64,000 nucleotides of DNA, taken from contig NHZP01000051.1 in the NCBI GenBank assembly GCA_003313425.1, positions 62,001-126,000 of the forward strand, in the 5' to 3' direction. The notes under the pieces are model-generated. The model was not told the DNA's origin. It did not search any database and saw only the letters and a program-made list of their open reading frames with translations. The stretch is from Pseudopyrenochaeta lycopersici. Lineage: Eukaryota > Ascomycota > Dothideomycetes > Pleosporales > Pseudopyrenochaetaceae. Positions within the stretch are counted from its first letter, which is position 1; the number at the start of each line of letters is the position of its first letter. This document shows positions 53,135-63,068 of this stretch, in pieces. Both the position numbers and the translations under genes were made by a program.

Positions 53135-54102
53135 ATGTCGCCTACTTCAGATTCTAAGGGCTGGATGTTTCGCCGGAGTTACATTGGCGCGATTCTGGTA
53201 TTGCTGTCCGCAATTGTGGTTGGTGAGTCGTTCTCCTGAAAAGTGCTGGAGCCGGGCAGCTCTTACTGACTTGTTGACATGCTTCATTGCCAGCGGCGAT
53301 GGCCGGGCACCATCAGTCGAAGCCTACTACGGATCGTGGGAATCGCGCCTCGGATATCCACTCGTCCTGGGGAACACAATGCATTGTGGATTATACACTA
53401 AGGGCTAGCTTTTACTTTTCCCCATATCTACAGCACAGCGCGCTACGGAAGAGAAGCTGTACGAGCGAGTTGGCTTGAAGCCGGGAGCGAAAGTGCTCGA
53501 CGCAGGGGCGGGTTCAGGCTACGTTGCCATGACCATGGCCTGACATGGACTACAAGTGCAAGCTATCGACATCACACTACATCATCTTGCTGACGCACGG
53601 AAAAATGTCAAGAAGTACGGTCTTGAGAGCAAGTTCGCAGTGGATTACGGGAATTATCATGACCTCAGTGCGTTCCCTGATGAATCATTTGACAGAATCT
53701 ACATGGAGAGGTTCGTACACGCCGACGATCCGCTCAAAGTCCTCAACAACTTCAAGCGTCTGCTTAAGCCAGGGGGTTTTCTGGTTCTTCACGAAGCTGA
53801 CCTTGAACGCGACTCGAAGACACTAAAGATATACTTCGACTGTCCCATTGCCCAAACACGCTTCCCCAGGGCGCTTATAAGAAACTCCTGGAAAAGACGG
53901 CTTTCAAGGACTTTTCCCTTGAAGATCTTACGGAAGAAATGTTGCCAACGTGGAGAATTTTGGAATCTTAGGGTATGCGCCTTACCAGATTTTCAAGCTC
54001 CTTGGCATTCAAAATCATTTCATCAAGGTTATGGCGGGAGTTAAGGCGTGGCTGAATTGGGGGACGCTACATCTCGGTCAGAGCTGTACTGTAAAGCCAT
54101 GA
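53135..54102 (+). pseudogene. SAM-dependent methyltransferase (SMT/UbiE-like), broken
   Basis: The N-terminus (ATG 53135) has a membrane anchor (Y-I-G-A-I-L-V-L-L-S-A-I-V-V-G) before a GTGAGT intron. The core gives Y-Y-G-S-W-E-S-R-L-G-Y-P-L-V-L-G-N-T-M-H-C-G-L-Y, then the SAM-binding motif V-L-D-A-G-A-G-S-G-Y-V-A. Q-A-I-D-I-T, F-D-R-I-Y-M-E-R and L-L-K-P-G-G-F-L-V-L-H-E follow. Lesions are a TAG after L-Y-T-K-G (53409), a TGA after A-M-T-M-A (53543), and two frame changes after about 53840 before the recognisable C-terminus (L-G-Y-A-P-Y-Q-I-F-K-L-L-G). The fold resembles sterol C24 or small-molecule methyltransferases with an N-terminal anchor; the substrate is unknown. Confidence 0.75.
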
Positions 54103-54268
54103 CGGTATTTTCTCGAACTGTTCTACCAGGGACACTTTCGAGATCGAACTAGAATGGTGGCTACTGACAATCGCAAGAACTATTTAGTGATGACTCTTCT
54201 CAAGCGAGGAAGGGCTCGCGTTGGGATGACGATCTGTTGCTTACAGTACAGTACTGTATACGGTAGTC

Positions 54269-54416
54269 GCATGCTGAGTGGTGGCATGCTGAGTGGTGGC
54301 ATGCTGAGTGGTGGCATGCTGAGTGGTGGCATGCTGAGTGGTGGCATGCTGAGTGGTGGCATGCTGAGTGGTGGCATGCTGAATGGTGGCATGCTGAGTG
54401 GTGCATGCTGAGTGGT
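54269..54416. repeat. 15-bp minisatellite, about ten copies
   Basis: The unit is GCATGCTGAGTGGTG, perfect in most copies; one copy has GAATGGTG and the last has a 2-bp deletion. Because 15 is a multiple of three, it is open in several frames (L-S-G-G-M and C-H-H-S-A), which does not indicate a gene. Confidence 0.97.
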
Positions 54417-54701
54417 TGCCTGGAAAGCAGCTGCATCTATGGTGGTTATGCCTTTCTCTGTACTATATATCTTTCTGTTCCATTCGGCTCTTTGGCCTTT
54501 TAATAAAAATTATCGCTTTGCATAGACCAGAACTTATCACTCTCTAAAAAGATCATTGCTGACAATCTCAAGATTCGATTTCAGGTATAGCAATTGCATT
54601 CTGGCTATCGAAAGAGCAGCGTTAATGGAATTACATAGATCTCTTCACTATTCCCAGTCGTTCAGACCAGCTCATCGGTGCAACGTTCATTCACGACGAC
54701 A

Positions 54702-56261
54702 ATGACCGCATCAAGTACGAGGCTGCAAACTATCTGGCGATTCTTCGCAGAGTCTGGCGCACAACACTTACTGGCTTTGCTGCCATCACACCACTCAATG
54801 AACTGGGTACCTCATCCCCTAGCAACACCACCCAAAGCCCTTGTAATCGGTGTTCATAACGGACATTACATTCTTGCATTTACGAATCGTTCCAGCGAAA
54901 AAAAATATGGTATCCAGTACTGCCTCTGCCCAGTCAACCGCTCAAGTGATTTGTCAAGTCTGCATCTCCTGATGCAGGAGGAGGTCATTGGCATGGCGCT
55001 CAGTGTGCCCTTCACCTACACCGTTGGAGCCTCTAAAGCGGGTCAGAGCGATTTCGCTGCCGTTATCGAGTGGTACCTGCTTGGCTTGGTCGATAATGAG
55101 ATGGAATTTGATCTCACTAGTCTGTGTACGCGACTAAGGAACGTGCTGCAGAATTTCGATGCTCGAGGGCGCACAAGGCAGACTTCTCAGAGCTGCCAAT
55201 CCACAATCGTGGGCCATGAATACCCTACAGAACAAAATAGATTGCATGCTTCACTACCGTACTACCCTAACAACATTATCGACGGGAATGGTGTAGCTAC
55301 TGAACAGCCTATGATACGAGCAGACGCATCGGCCAATACCGATAACAGAAGGAGTTCTGATCTGAGTAGGCTATACGATTACTTACAATCCTCTGGTAGG
55401 CTACACTTGTTGGACAATATACCTAGGCCAAACGAGGTTCATTTCGTCGAACAGAAATCCTTCCCTAGAGCTCAACCGAAGAAACTACTGGTTGGCCACG
55501 AGAGAGCAACAGGCCGTAACATCTTTGCATACATGCGACCACATGGCGACTTTCATTGGATATTTTTCTATACAGAAGACTCGCTCCTATCTGGTTTGAA
55601 GTATATCAGGGTTAAAAATGTCTTCAAGCAGGTTATTCTGCATCCCTTTGACAAGACTTTCCCTGAAGGATCCGATATTATCGACCACGTTGAGAAAGCC
55701 CATCTTACGATCATAGTACAATGGTACTTCATTTCAGCTGGCATAACAAAAGACTGTGTTCTCCGGGAACTAAAAGAGTTTCCTGTGCGCTTACGCTTGG
55801 CACTTGAATACATTAACAAAAGGATGACGACGGCTACCGACTTAACACCGCGTCCAGGCTCACAGCTCCAAACAAACTCTGGAATCGTACCAGCCGGTGC
55901 AAGCACGGACATCGACGATTACTGTGAATCCATCGTCTCAACCACCGATACATCGTTTTACTCTTGCTGGTCTATCAACTCCAGAACTGTTACGCCGGAC
56001 ACACTTGCCACTGAAGAGCAGAGTCATGCCATGTCAAACCAAACTGAAGCTGAAGTCATCCAAAGCACTAAGCGCAAGGCCAATGACGCAGGACTCGATG
56101 ATTTAGTGGAGGAGATCACACAGGCAGACCGGGTTTGCTCAAGGAATCTGGAACGTATTGATAAAGAGATCGGCGAGCTAAAATCTTTATGTGAAATAAT
56201 TTCAGCGAAGAGAAAATTGTTGATAGGCAAGCTTGAGAGGCAAATATTGGCAGCCGCTTAG
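54702..56261 (+). CDS. Hypothetical protein with an internally duplicated domain and coiled-coil tail
   Basis: 519 aa from the ATG at 54702 (M-T-A-S-S-T-R-L). Two related ~130-aa modules are visible. Residues ~5-150 run from L-Q-T-I-W-R-F-F-A-E-S-G to A-A-V-I-E-W-Y-L-L. Residues ~220-350 run from L-S-R-L-Y-D-Y-L-Q-S-S-G to T-I-I-V-Q-W-Y-F-I. Each has a short helix, a Pro-rich turn, a K-x-L-V-G/I-G strand and a conserved W-Y near the end. The C-terminus (~430-519) has K-R-K and a heptad-rich helix (I-D-K-E-I-G-E-L-K-S-L). No known family. The long uninterrupted frame and the duplication argue that it is real. Confidence 0.75.
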   Translation: MTASSTRLQTIWRFFAESGAQHLLALLPSHHSMNWVPHPLATPPKALVIGVHNGHYILAFTNRSSEKKYGIQYCLCPVNRSSDLSSLHLLMQEEVIGMALSVPFTYTVGASKAGQSDFAAVIEWYLLGLVDNEMEFDLTSLCTRLRNVLQNFDARGRTRQTSQSCQSTIVGHEYPTEQNRLHASLPYYPNNIIDGNGVATEQPMIRADASANTDNRRSSDLSRLYDYLQSSGRLHLLDNIPRPNEVHFVEQKSFPRAQPKKLLVGHERATGRNIFAYMRPHGDFHWIFFYTEDSLLSGLKYIRVKNVFKQVILHPFDKTFPEGSDIIDHVEKAHLTIIVQWYFISAGITKDCVLRELKEFPVRLRLALEYINKRMTTATDLTPRPGSQLQTNSGIVPAGASTDIDDYCESIVSTTDTSFYSCWSINSRTVTPDTLATEEQSHAMSNQTEAEVIQSTKRKANDAGLDDLVEEITQADRVCSRNLERIDKEIGELKSLCEIISAKRKLLIGKLERQILAAA

Positions 56262-57419
56262 TACGGGAGTGTACCTAGAACGATACCCGGATACACCAAT
56301 CCCGAAGGTCGTCTTATCCATCTTCCGTCTGAATTTACGCACCCTTTCTTCGTTCCGAAAACCTGGGTCTGGTAGGTATTACTATTGTGCTCAACGTCTG
56401 CTGATAGCGAAGTAGGCCGACCCCCTGGACTGCAAAGGAATCGGAGACTCTCCTCCAAAGATTTTATGTAGATCGCAATCCAAACTAATAGACAGGCGAA
56501 GTCAAGGGGAGTGCGAATGGCAGTACGTGATCTTATGGAACTTTTTTTTAGGAGGAGAGAAGAGACAATCGAAGGCGTGGTACGAGAAAACCCCATCCAC
56601 GCCCTACACTTGTGAGGAAACAAACAAGATTATAAGCAACCCACAGGAAGTGTATAGATCCCATTACTACAATGGAGATGTTCATGTTTGGTGGAAAACC
56701 AATAGAACTCGGCATCCGCAAAACAGTTGAATATCTCTGTACTTTGCTACCGTGAAGGTTTTAGATGCCATGGGCCTGGCATGAAGCGACGCCTGCCCGG
56801 ATTAATAGCCGCTTTTGCGCTCGCTTTGGACGTGAGCACTGCTGCGGCGCTTGCAAATGGGACCTTTACGCAAAGTCACGAAAGACTCGCTCGTGGAAAG
56901 TCGGATGCGCTGTCCAAGCTGTAGCTAGAACTTCTAAGTTCGTTATTATGTAAAGGAAGTGAGATTATGGACCAGGATTTGATCTTGTGGTTAGTGATGC
57001 AGCTCTAAGCCCCAGCCCCGAATCACTGCCACCCTTTGTCAAATCTGGTGCCTATACCGAGAAGTTCGTCTGCTAATTCCAAACCTGCTGGACGTAAACA
57101 TCCAGGTTCGCCTAGCGGGAGATCAAGCGGTTCATAAAAGACAAGATGCTGCGTGCTCGCACCACCTTCGCTGATCGACCCAGTTTCGGAATCCGCGTGT
57201 TTAGTGTGGCCTGTGGATAAGACAAGGTGCCTTGCCTTGCACGATGTTTAGTGGAGCGAAGGGGTACCTTCGGAAACAAATGCCGCACCCCCAGCTTCCA
57301 AACACTCGCCGCACGGGAAGCAGCCTGGATGCTCCAACATCCTTGTCAAAAATGAGTGGTGTCAGACGAGCGTAAGCCGTGGATCTTTGGCGGTCACTCA
57401 TCCACATGCCATCCTTAAA
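56262..57419. other. Intergenic, nothing supported
   Basis: Several short frames, including a Cys-rich one at 56765-56953, lack support. The last ~100 bp carry the leader of the next gene. Confidence 0.4.
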
Positions 57420-58104
57420 ATGCAGTCAACCCAGCCTGCTCCTGTTCATACCTGCATTTCCTCTACTCATCCGACCGACGACAACTCAATCATTGCCATT
57501 TTCGTGATGGAATTCCAAGCCGCAGCCAACGCCAAGCATCTGTACCAGGTATATCCAAACAACTCTCAGCCCTAAGCCTGACACTCACTCCTCTTGACAG
57601 CTTGACTCTCGACAATTTGACACAGCGCTATATAAAGCCCTGCTTTCCATCGATGCGAGCCGAGCACGATTGTACCAGAAGGATACATTGATTCACCAGA
57701 AGGATGTATTGATTCATAATCTCCAGAACAGAATCCATAGCCTAGAACTGGATCTTCAAACCAGCAGACTGGAGAGAAGTGAAGTACAAACTCAGCGAGA
57801 AGGACAGTCTCCGGCGCGCAACTGCGGAGACAGTTCAGGTCACGTCGACGAAGAGGTGCGCGAGCAAATCGTGGTGGGTGAACATGGAGTGCAGCAGGAA
57901 CTCTCGGTTAGTGCAGGCTCAATTCAGGAGGCAGTGGAACTACACAAGCGTCATGAGATGACTAATTCACTTGCCATTGCCACAAACCGCTATGGGTTGG
58001 CCACTAGTGTGCTTCAGAGCTGGGAGGATGGAGCAAATTTGGATGAAGCGAAAACGGATAAGCCTAGGCGAGGAAAACGAACAAGGCGTGGAACTGGCAA
58101 ATAA
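57420..58104 (+). CDS. Coiled-coil protein with basic tail, two exons
   Basis: Exon 1 (57420-57548) and exon 2 (57601-58104) join across a 52-bp GTATAT...GACAG intron with a CTGAC branch point, giving 210 aa. After F-Q-A-A-A-N-A-K-H-L-Y-Q-L-D, a helix carries two near-repeats (L-Y-Q-K-D-T-L-I-H and H-Q-K-D-V-L-I-H) and leads into a heptad pattern (L-Q-N-R-I-H-S-L-E-L-D-L). The C-terminus is D-K-P-R-R-G-K-R-T-R-R-G-T-G-K, a possible nuclear localisation signal. No catalytic motif is visible. Function unknown; it may be a nuclear structural or partner protein. Confidence 0.7.
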
Positions 58105-59195
58105 GTAACATCATCAACAGAAACAGCAATTTGATTCGAGATGGTAGTTAGTAGTTAGTAGTAGGGTTTGTCAACGATGGCAAGTTTTGACAGTACTCTG
58201 CTATTCGCCGTTCGGTTGTGCAATGTTGTGAGCTGAGCTGTGCTGAAGGCGTGGATCATAGTGGATGTCTCCAGGAAATCGATCGACACACTCAATCATT
58301 AGAGAGGTCAAAAGTATTGCTGTCGGCATGTATACCCGCACAGAACTACGTAATTAGATTTCTGCGAGGACACTCCATGGTAGGCTGAGCCTACTCAGCA
58401 TAGAATACACCACTCGGCATGACCCACACCATACACTGCATGGGCAACATTTCTTGGACGCCACTAGCATGGGATGAAAAATGTCTCACTGCCACTGTGG
58501 TTGCAAGCATTCTAATCAACATTCCCTACCTATGAGCGCGATCAACGCGACGAAAATATTTGCTTGTGGTCAGCCAACAAATCAGCCATCATCCATACAG
58601 GGTAAGCGTTCTCAGCGCTCTCAGTGATGGTTAGCATCTAATGAAGCATGGTCTGATTAGGCGCCCATATGGATCCTGGCAACACCTGTCAAACCGACTG
58701 TCAATCAGGCGTCTCGGTACGATCGTGTGGTTGAAGTAGTTTGCTCACCCACTGATGTCTTCTTAGCCCCGAAGATCGCTTCTTCAAGGCGTGCACTGTG
58801 ACTGTAAAGAGCCTAGCTATGGAGAGTTTGGATGCATAGAATGCACCGAGTGGGTGTTCAAGGAGCTTTCTCAAAGGATTACTCCCTCCACGGTGACAAC
58901 CATCAGAGAAGTAAGCCGTGATAGCAGCGTCAAGGTCTAGATTACATTACAGTCAACAATCGCCAATTGTAGATTCTCAAGCTACGTGCCCTGTGCGGCG
59001 TGTACCCCTATAGCCCATTCGACGAGTCGAAAGAGTCGTGAATGTCCAATTCTCTACCGGCATCTGCCGATTCCCATTGCAGTATTATCTGCAGCTGCAT
59101 GATGACGCTCAGTAAGAGACCTGCCAACGCTGGTGCGGCAGTGTCCGACCCTGCGTTCTCTGCTTAACAGCTCTCGTGTTCCAACATTGAGTGAC
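58105..59195. other. Intergenic, nothing supported
   Basis: No long frame, repeat or RNA gene was recognised. A run of GTAGTTAGTAGTTAGTAGTA occurs at 58144-58163. Confidence 0.4.
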
Positions 59196-59498
59196 TCACC
59201 TCTCCATGTGCCTGTACCGTTCGGTCCAGAACTCATCGATCAGACTAGCATCCTGCACCATCCAGGAAGGCACCCAGCTGTCACACCAAATAACATCGTA
59301 GATGCGCGTTTTCTCGATTTGCCCTGGCGGGAGAAATCTATGCTCAGTTGAGTGAAGTCGCATCTTCCAAGCATAAGTCAGCAGGACAGCTTCGCCGACG
59401 TTTGAGCTCAGCATCGCTCCCGAGAGTATGCTCTGTCTCCAGCGGATTAGATAGGACTGGTTTCCACCTTTCTTCTTGTACTTGACAATGTACTTCAC
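59196..59498 (-). CDS. Possible chromodomain-like fragment
   Basis: The minus frame contains Y-I-V-K-Y-K-K-K-G-G-N-Q-S-Y-L-I-R-W-R and later W-V-P-S-W-M-V-Q-D-A-S-L-I-D-E-F-W, which resemble the two halves of a chromodomain (Y-L-V-K-W and W-E-P-x-x-x-L...L-I-x-E-F). They are separated by ~60 residues that may be an unspliced intron. Upstream exons are not resolved. It could be a gene fragment or a retroelement-derived chromodomain. Confidence 0.35.
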   Translation of the reverse strand: MKYIVKYKKKGGNQSYLIRWRQSILSGAMLSSNVGEAVLLTYAWKMRLHSTEHRFLPPGQIEKTRIYDVIWCDSWVPSWMVQDASLIDEFWTERYRHMER

Positions 59499-59984
59499 CT
59501 CTCGTAACGGAAGCCGGCTCGGCGAGGGCCCGCGGTATAGAGTGTCTCTGGAGGGCAGTTAGCGTAGAGCACCCAGGTGCTTCGAGTGACGTACTGAAAG
59601 TCATCTTCTATCTCAGTAACACTACACATTATTGGGGGCTGTCCTGCGGGAAAGAGGGAAGAGGGAAGAGGAAGCGTTAAGAGATTTTGAGAGTTGGGAA
59701 GACAAATGTGGGCCTGGGTAGCTTTAGTGGTCTGCAATGAATGCACTTGGGACTCGCAAAACTGGAACTAAGTGATCTTTCAGGTTCCGAACTTGAGGTT
59801 CACCCCTGCCTTTCTTACAAGCCGTCATTTCCAGTCATACGACTTCTGTTTGCGGGTTGGTTAGCTTACCGTGCCGCATGGGTAGCGAACAGAAAACGGC
59901 TCATGGAGAACAGCTCAAACCCACTTGTTAGGCTTACAGATGAACGGAATTTTAGGATTCTCTGCACCTGCTTCGCGTCACGAC

Positions 59985-60329
59985 ATGTCCCGCTCTGAGT
60001 GGTCTGAACGCGAAGAATTAACCCTCATCCAATGCGACTGTCTCCGATACCAGCACAAAGACCTACCCGACGTGCTGCTCCGAACTCACGGCACAAGCCG
60101 GACAGTCGTGGCCATCCGCAGCAAGCTGAAAAGACTCAAGAAAGATCCAACTCTCTATGATCCGATACAGAAGGCATGGATAGAGGAGGAAGTTCAGCGC
60201 AGGATTATGGCAATTGGTAGAAGGAATGTCATTGGGTATGTTTATCCCAAGCTAGTATGTTGTAATTATAAGAGTAACTCTAGTCTTACAAGCCTTTACT
60301 CCTCAAATTGCGTACACTTTGGAGTCTAA
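59985..60329 (+). CDS. SANT/Myb-like DNA-binding protein
   Basis: From the ATG at 59985: M-S-R-S-E-W-S-E-R-E-E-L-T-L-I-Q-C-D, then L-P-D-V-L-L-R-T-H-G-T-S-R-T-V-V-A-I-R-S-K-L-K-R-L, a helix-helix-recognition pattern with spaced hydrophobics like a SANT/Myb or trihelix domain. A GTATGT donor at 60236 suggests that the real protein continues in another exon; the plain frame ends at 60329. It converges on the gene at 60326-61394, whose N-terminus is also SANT-like. Confidence 0.5.
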   Translation: MSRSEWSEREELTLIQCDCLRYQHKDLPDVLLRTHGTSRTVVAIRSKLKRLKKDPTLYDPIQKAWIEEEVQRRIMAIGRRNVIGYVYPKLVCCNYKSNSSLTSLYSSNCVHFGV

Positions 60330-61394
60330 GGGTCAGCTTCGCTGTCGCTGAACACGAAATACAACTCTTCAGGAGATATCCACGCTTGTGTATTGTTCCA
60401 TGCAAGAGCTTCTAAAGCAGCCACTGGCTCAACACCGGTACCTTCAAGTGTTAGCGGTGTCTTGCATATGAAGCGTCGGATGCTTACTGGCGAAGCTTGG
60501 GGATAAGAAGGCTCCGCTGTTCGTATATGTCTCCATGGAACTATCAATGAACACACCAGTTTTTGTATTATCAGCCGCTTGTATGGTTGGGTTGTAGGGT
60601 GCGCTCGTAGCCGAGGTGGCGAACATAGCAGCAGCAGGGTCGAAGCCAGCCATAGTCTTGCCGCTATAGTCTGCCATGACCATATTGTTAAAGCCTGTAG
60701 TGGCGGGGTTGTAGTCAGTAGCCATGATGCCGTTGCTAGTTGTGGCCATGCTCGCAATGCCAACCAGGGCTGCTGGATGCATCTCTCTCGTGCCTATGTG
60801 GCCAAGTGTACTCATCGGGTTGACGAACGAAGCCATCGTGGGATCCCATCTTTGAAACATTACGGTGTCCGCCAAGAGACCGGTTACGCCGCTCGCGGTC
60901 GTTGGCCAGCACTCGGGCTGCATGGATGGCAAGGCAGCAGCAGTCGCTGGATTCATTTCTGTAGTCGGCTCCCATGCGGCCGGCGAAGGAGGGTTCGTCT
61001 GTACTGCAAAAGGGCTTTCGACCTCAGGCACTGTCGCTAGGAGACGACACAGAGTGAGTTCGCTCGAAGAGAGCGCCTCCTCCTGCTCCAACCGTCAGCC
61101 ACGTTTTGTTACGGGCGCTTAACTTACATGGTATGCATCTTTTCCAAGCACTTCTTTTACCTGGTTTCTCACTTCAACCCACTCAGCTGTGCTGGTTCTC
61201 GCGTCCATCTCGGCGGCGGCGGCTTCGGTCTGTTTCATAGTTTTGTATTTGCCCTTTACCCCATCCTCTGTCCGAGTACAAGAGGCGAAACGATTGTGTA
61301 TTACTGCGCATTCAGCCCATGTAATAACCCTCGCTGTCGCAGCGTCTCCGAGGATATAGAGTAGATTTTCGTCCTTCTTCGTATATCCAGTCAT
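60326..61394 (-). CDS. SANT/Myb-like N-terminus with low-complexity Ala/Thr/Met-rich region, three exons
   Basis: Exons 61394-61128, 61082-60488 and 60441-60326 join in frame (978 bp, 325 aa). The introns are 45 and 46 bp (GTAAGT and GTAAGC donors, CTGAC and CTAAC branch points). The N-terminal ~60 residues (T-K-K-D-E-N-L-L-Y-I-L...W-A-E-C-A-V-I-H-N-R-F...G-V-K-G-K-Y-K-T-M) look like a SANT/Myb-type helical domain. The middle is rich in N-P-A-T, M-A and T-S-A-T, as in transcription regulators. The C-terminus is acidic (F-V-F-S-D-S-E-A-D-P). Role unknown; a nuclear regulator is a reasonable inference. Confidence 0.65.
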
Positions 61395-62693
61395 TGCTTC
61401 GATAAAGTGAATAAGATATCGTCTTGCTGTGCAAATCGGCCATAGAAGTAGTCAATAAGTGTATACCATTCGCCCAATCAGGATTATCATAGGAGCGCAT
61501 AAGCTGTATGGCCTGCTCTATTGCTGCATGGCTCTTGCCGGAATCGTCGCTGTAACGTCCGCTCAGGCGTCCATGCTGGCCGCGCGACTATGCACTTTAT
61601 TCACCCTGGCTCGTCTGCTCAGTTTCTGCCACACAACCAATCAGGAAAATTCTTACTGGGATCGGCCAGTCTCGTTGTGTTACACCTAGCCTTGGTGATG
61701 TTCTAAGCGAACCAGGGACCTTGTCTGTTGGCGCTTGCATACGACCGTCACGACTTCCGCCGAGGCACGCCACTTATGATGATGCCGCGCGGCACAGGAA
61801 GGACCGGGGTTTCTTTCTGACGCGCTGCCGTTCTGGCCCCCCAACCTCCGCGGCAATGAGACGCTTCGCTGATCAATGGGTTTGCGAAAGCCCAAGTATA
61901 ATTTTTCATGCAAGGATCATTATTGTCAACACTCAATTCAAAGAACGCGGCTAGTGCTTGGCGCTGCAAATTTTTTGACCATAGCTGGTAACTACCGCAA
62001 TAGGCAATTTTACTGAGGAACGAGCGAGTCACGCTTTGACTGTTGCACAGTCTGAGCACTCTGTGCCGCCATCAACTGTCGCATCTCTTCTAAATTTACT
62101 AGATCAAGCAACTCCAGTCATCGAGAGCGCTGTTCAACTAATAAATAATTCTATTCCACTCGTCCTCCACTCGTCTTTCACTCATGCCTCTCCAATTCCT
62201 CAGCACCTCCCCCAGTTCACAGCTACAATGAGGAGGCTTGAGTGTACGCTTGATTATCACCCTGGCGCCGGGACAATTCAAGGTTTGACAGCGGCAAAGT
62301 GTGGGCCGAGTCTCTGGATCCTGGGTGAGTATCTACTAGGCGTTCGTGCTCCGCAGCACTCTGTCGCTTCCCGAGCGGTTCCCATCCGCCTTCGACCAGA
62401 ACCAAGCGGTTTCGCACGGCATTTATAGTGAAGATGATGTTGGCCAAGTGTGCGTCGATCAAACGGAACTGATCTATTATGCTCTATTCACAGGGGGGTC
62501 AGCCTGGGTGCTAAAGCTCGTCGTGATCAACCTTACCTCTGTGCAGTCCCTTCGAGGGAGGATTTTGGAAGTCATGCTGGTTAAGGCCTGCTGAATAGAG
62601 GGGCGAAAAGGATATTGTTAGAGTGATAGAATATAAGATAGATTAAGTAACAATTTGAGCAACGGGCACTTCCTTCCACTATACAGTGCTTAG
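61395..62693. other. No supported gene
   Basis: Short frames on both strands lack family motifs or splice evidence. Confidence 0.4.
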
Positions 62694-62965
62694 CGAATGC
62701 GGCTTCACCTTTACAGGCAGCAAGACCAACTGGAGCCGATCTGCCAACAAGGGTGTGGCTCTAGTACTGTTGATTGCTGACCAATGATATCGTTTGATAA
62801 ATGCTGATGGTTAGCGCTTAGCCACGTACGGAAGGTGGGGCTATAAGCAGATCGGCACGAAACGGTGTTGCAGCTTTTTGCAAGGGGTGAAGCCGCATTC
62901 GCTAGCGACTGTAATAACGGAGATTCGCTAGCGACTGTAATAACGGAAGGGTGAAGCCGCATTCG
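62694..62965. repeat. Direct and inverted repeats upstream of a LINE ORF1
   Basis: The motif GGTGAAGCCGCATTCGCTAG occurs at about 62885 and again at about 62950, with an inverted copy (AGCGAATGCGGCTTCACC) at 62694. Between the direct copies, ATTCGCTAGCGACTGTAATAACGGA occurs twice in tandem. These may be the repeated 5' UTR/promoter of the LINE that starts at 63069. Confidence 0.7.
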
Positions 62966-63068
62966 CTAGGGACTGTATGCCCTCATATTGTGACCCGGAG
63001 GGCTCGACAACTGAAGCGATTATCAGAGACTGTAATTGAATACGACTCCGACTCTTAGAGGAAGGCTG

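Noticed and set aside
54154..54411. Protein-like frames with repeated L-S-G-G-M or A-C-H-H-S
   Set aside because: Translation of the 15-bp minisatellite; any frame is open because the unit lacks stops.
54269..54416. CRISPR-like array
   Set aside because: Direct tandem units without spacers in a eukaryotic context; a plain minisatellite.
56765..56953. Cys-rich short frame (possible small effector)
   Set aside because: No signal peptide, overlapped by another open frame, no splice support.
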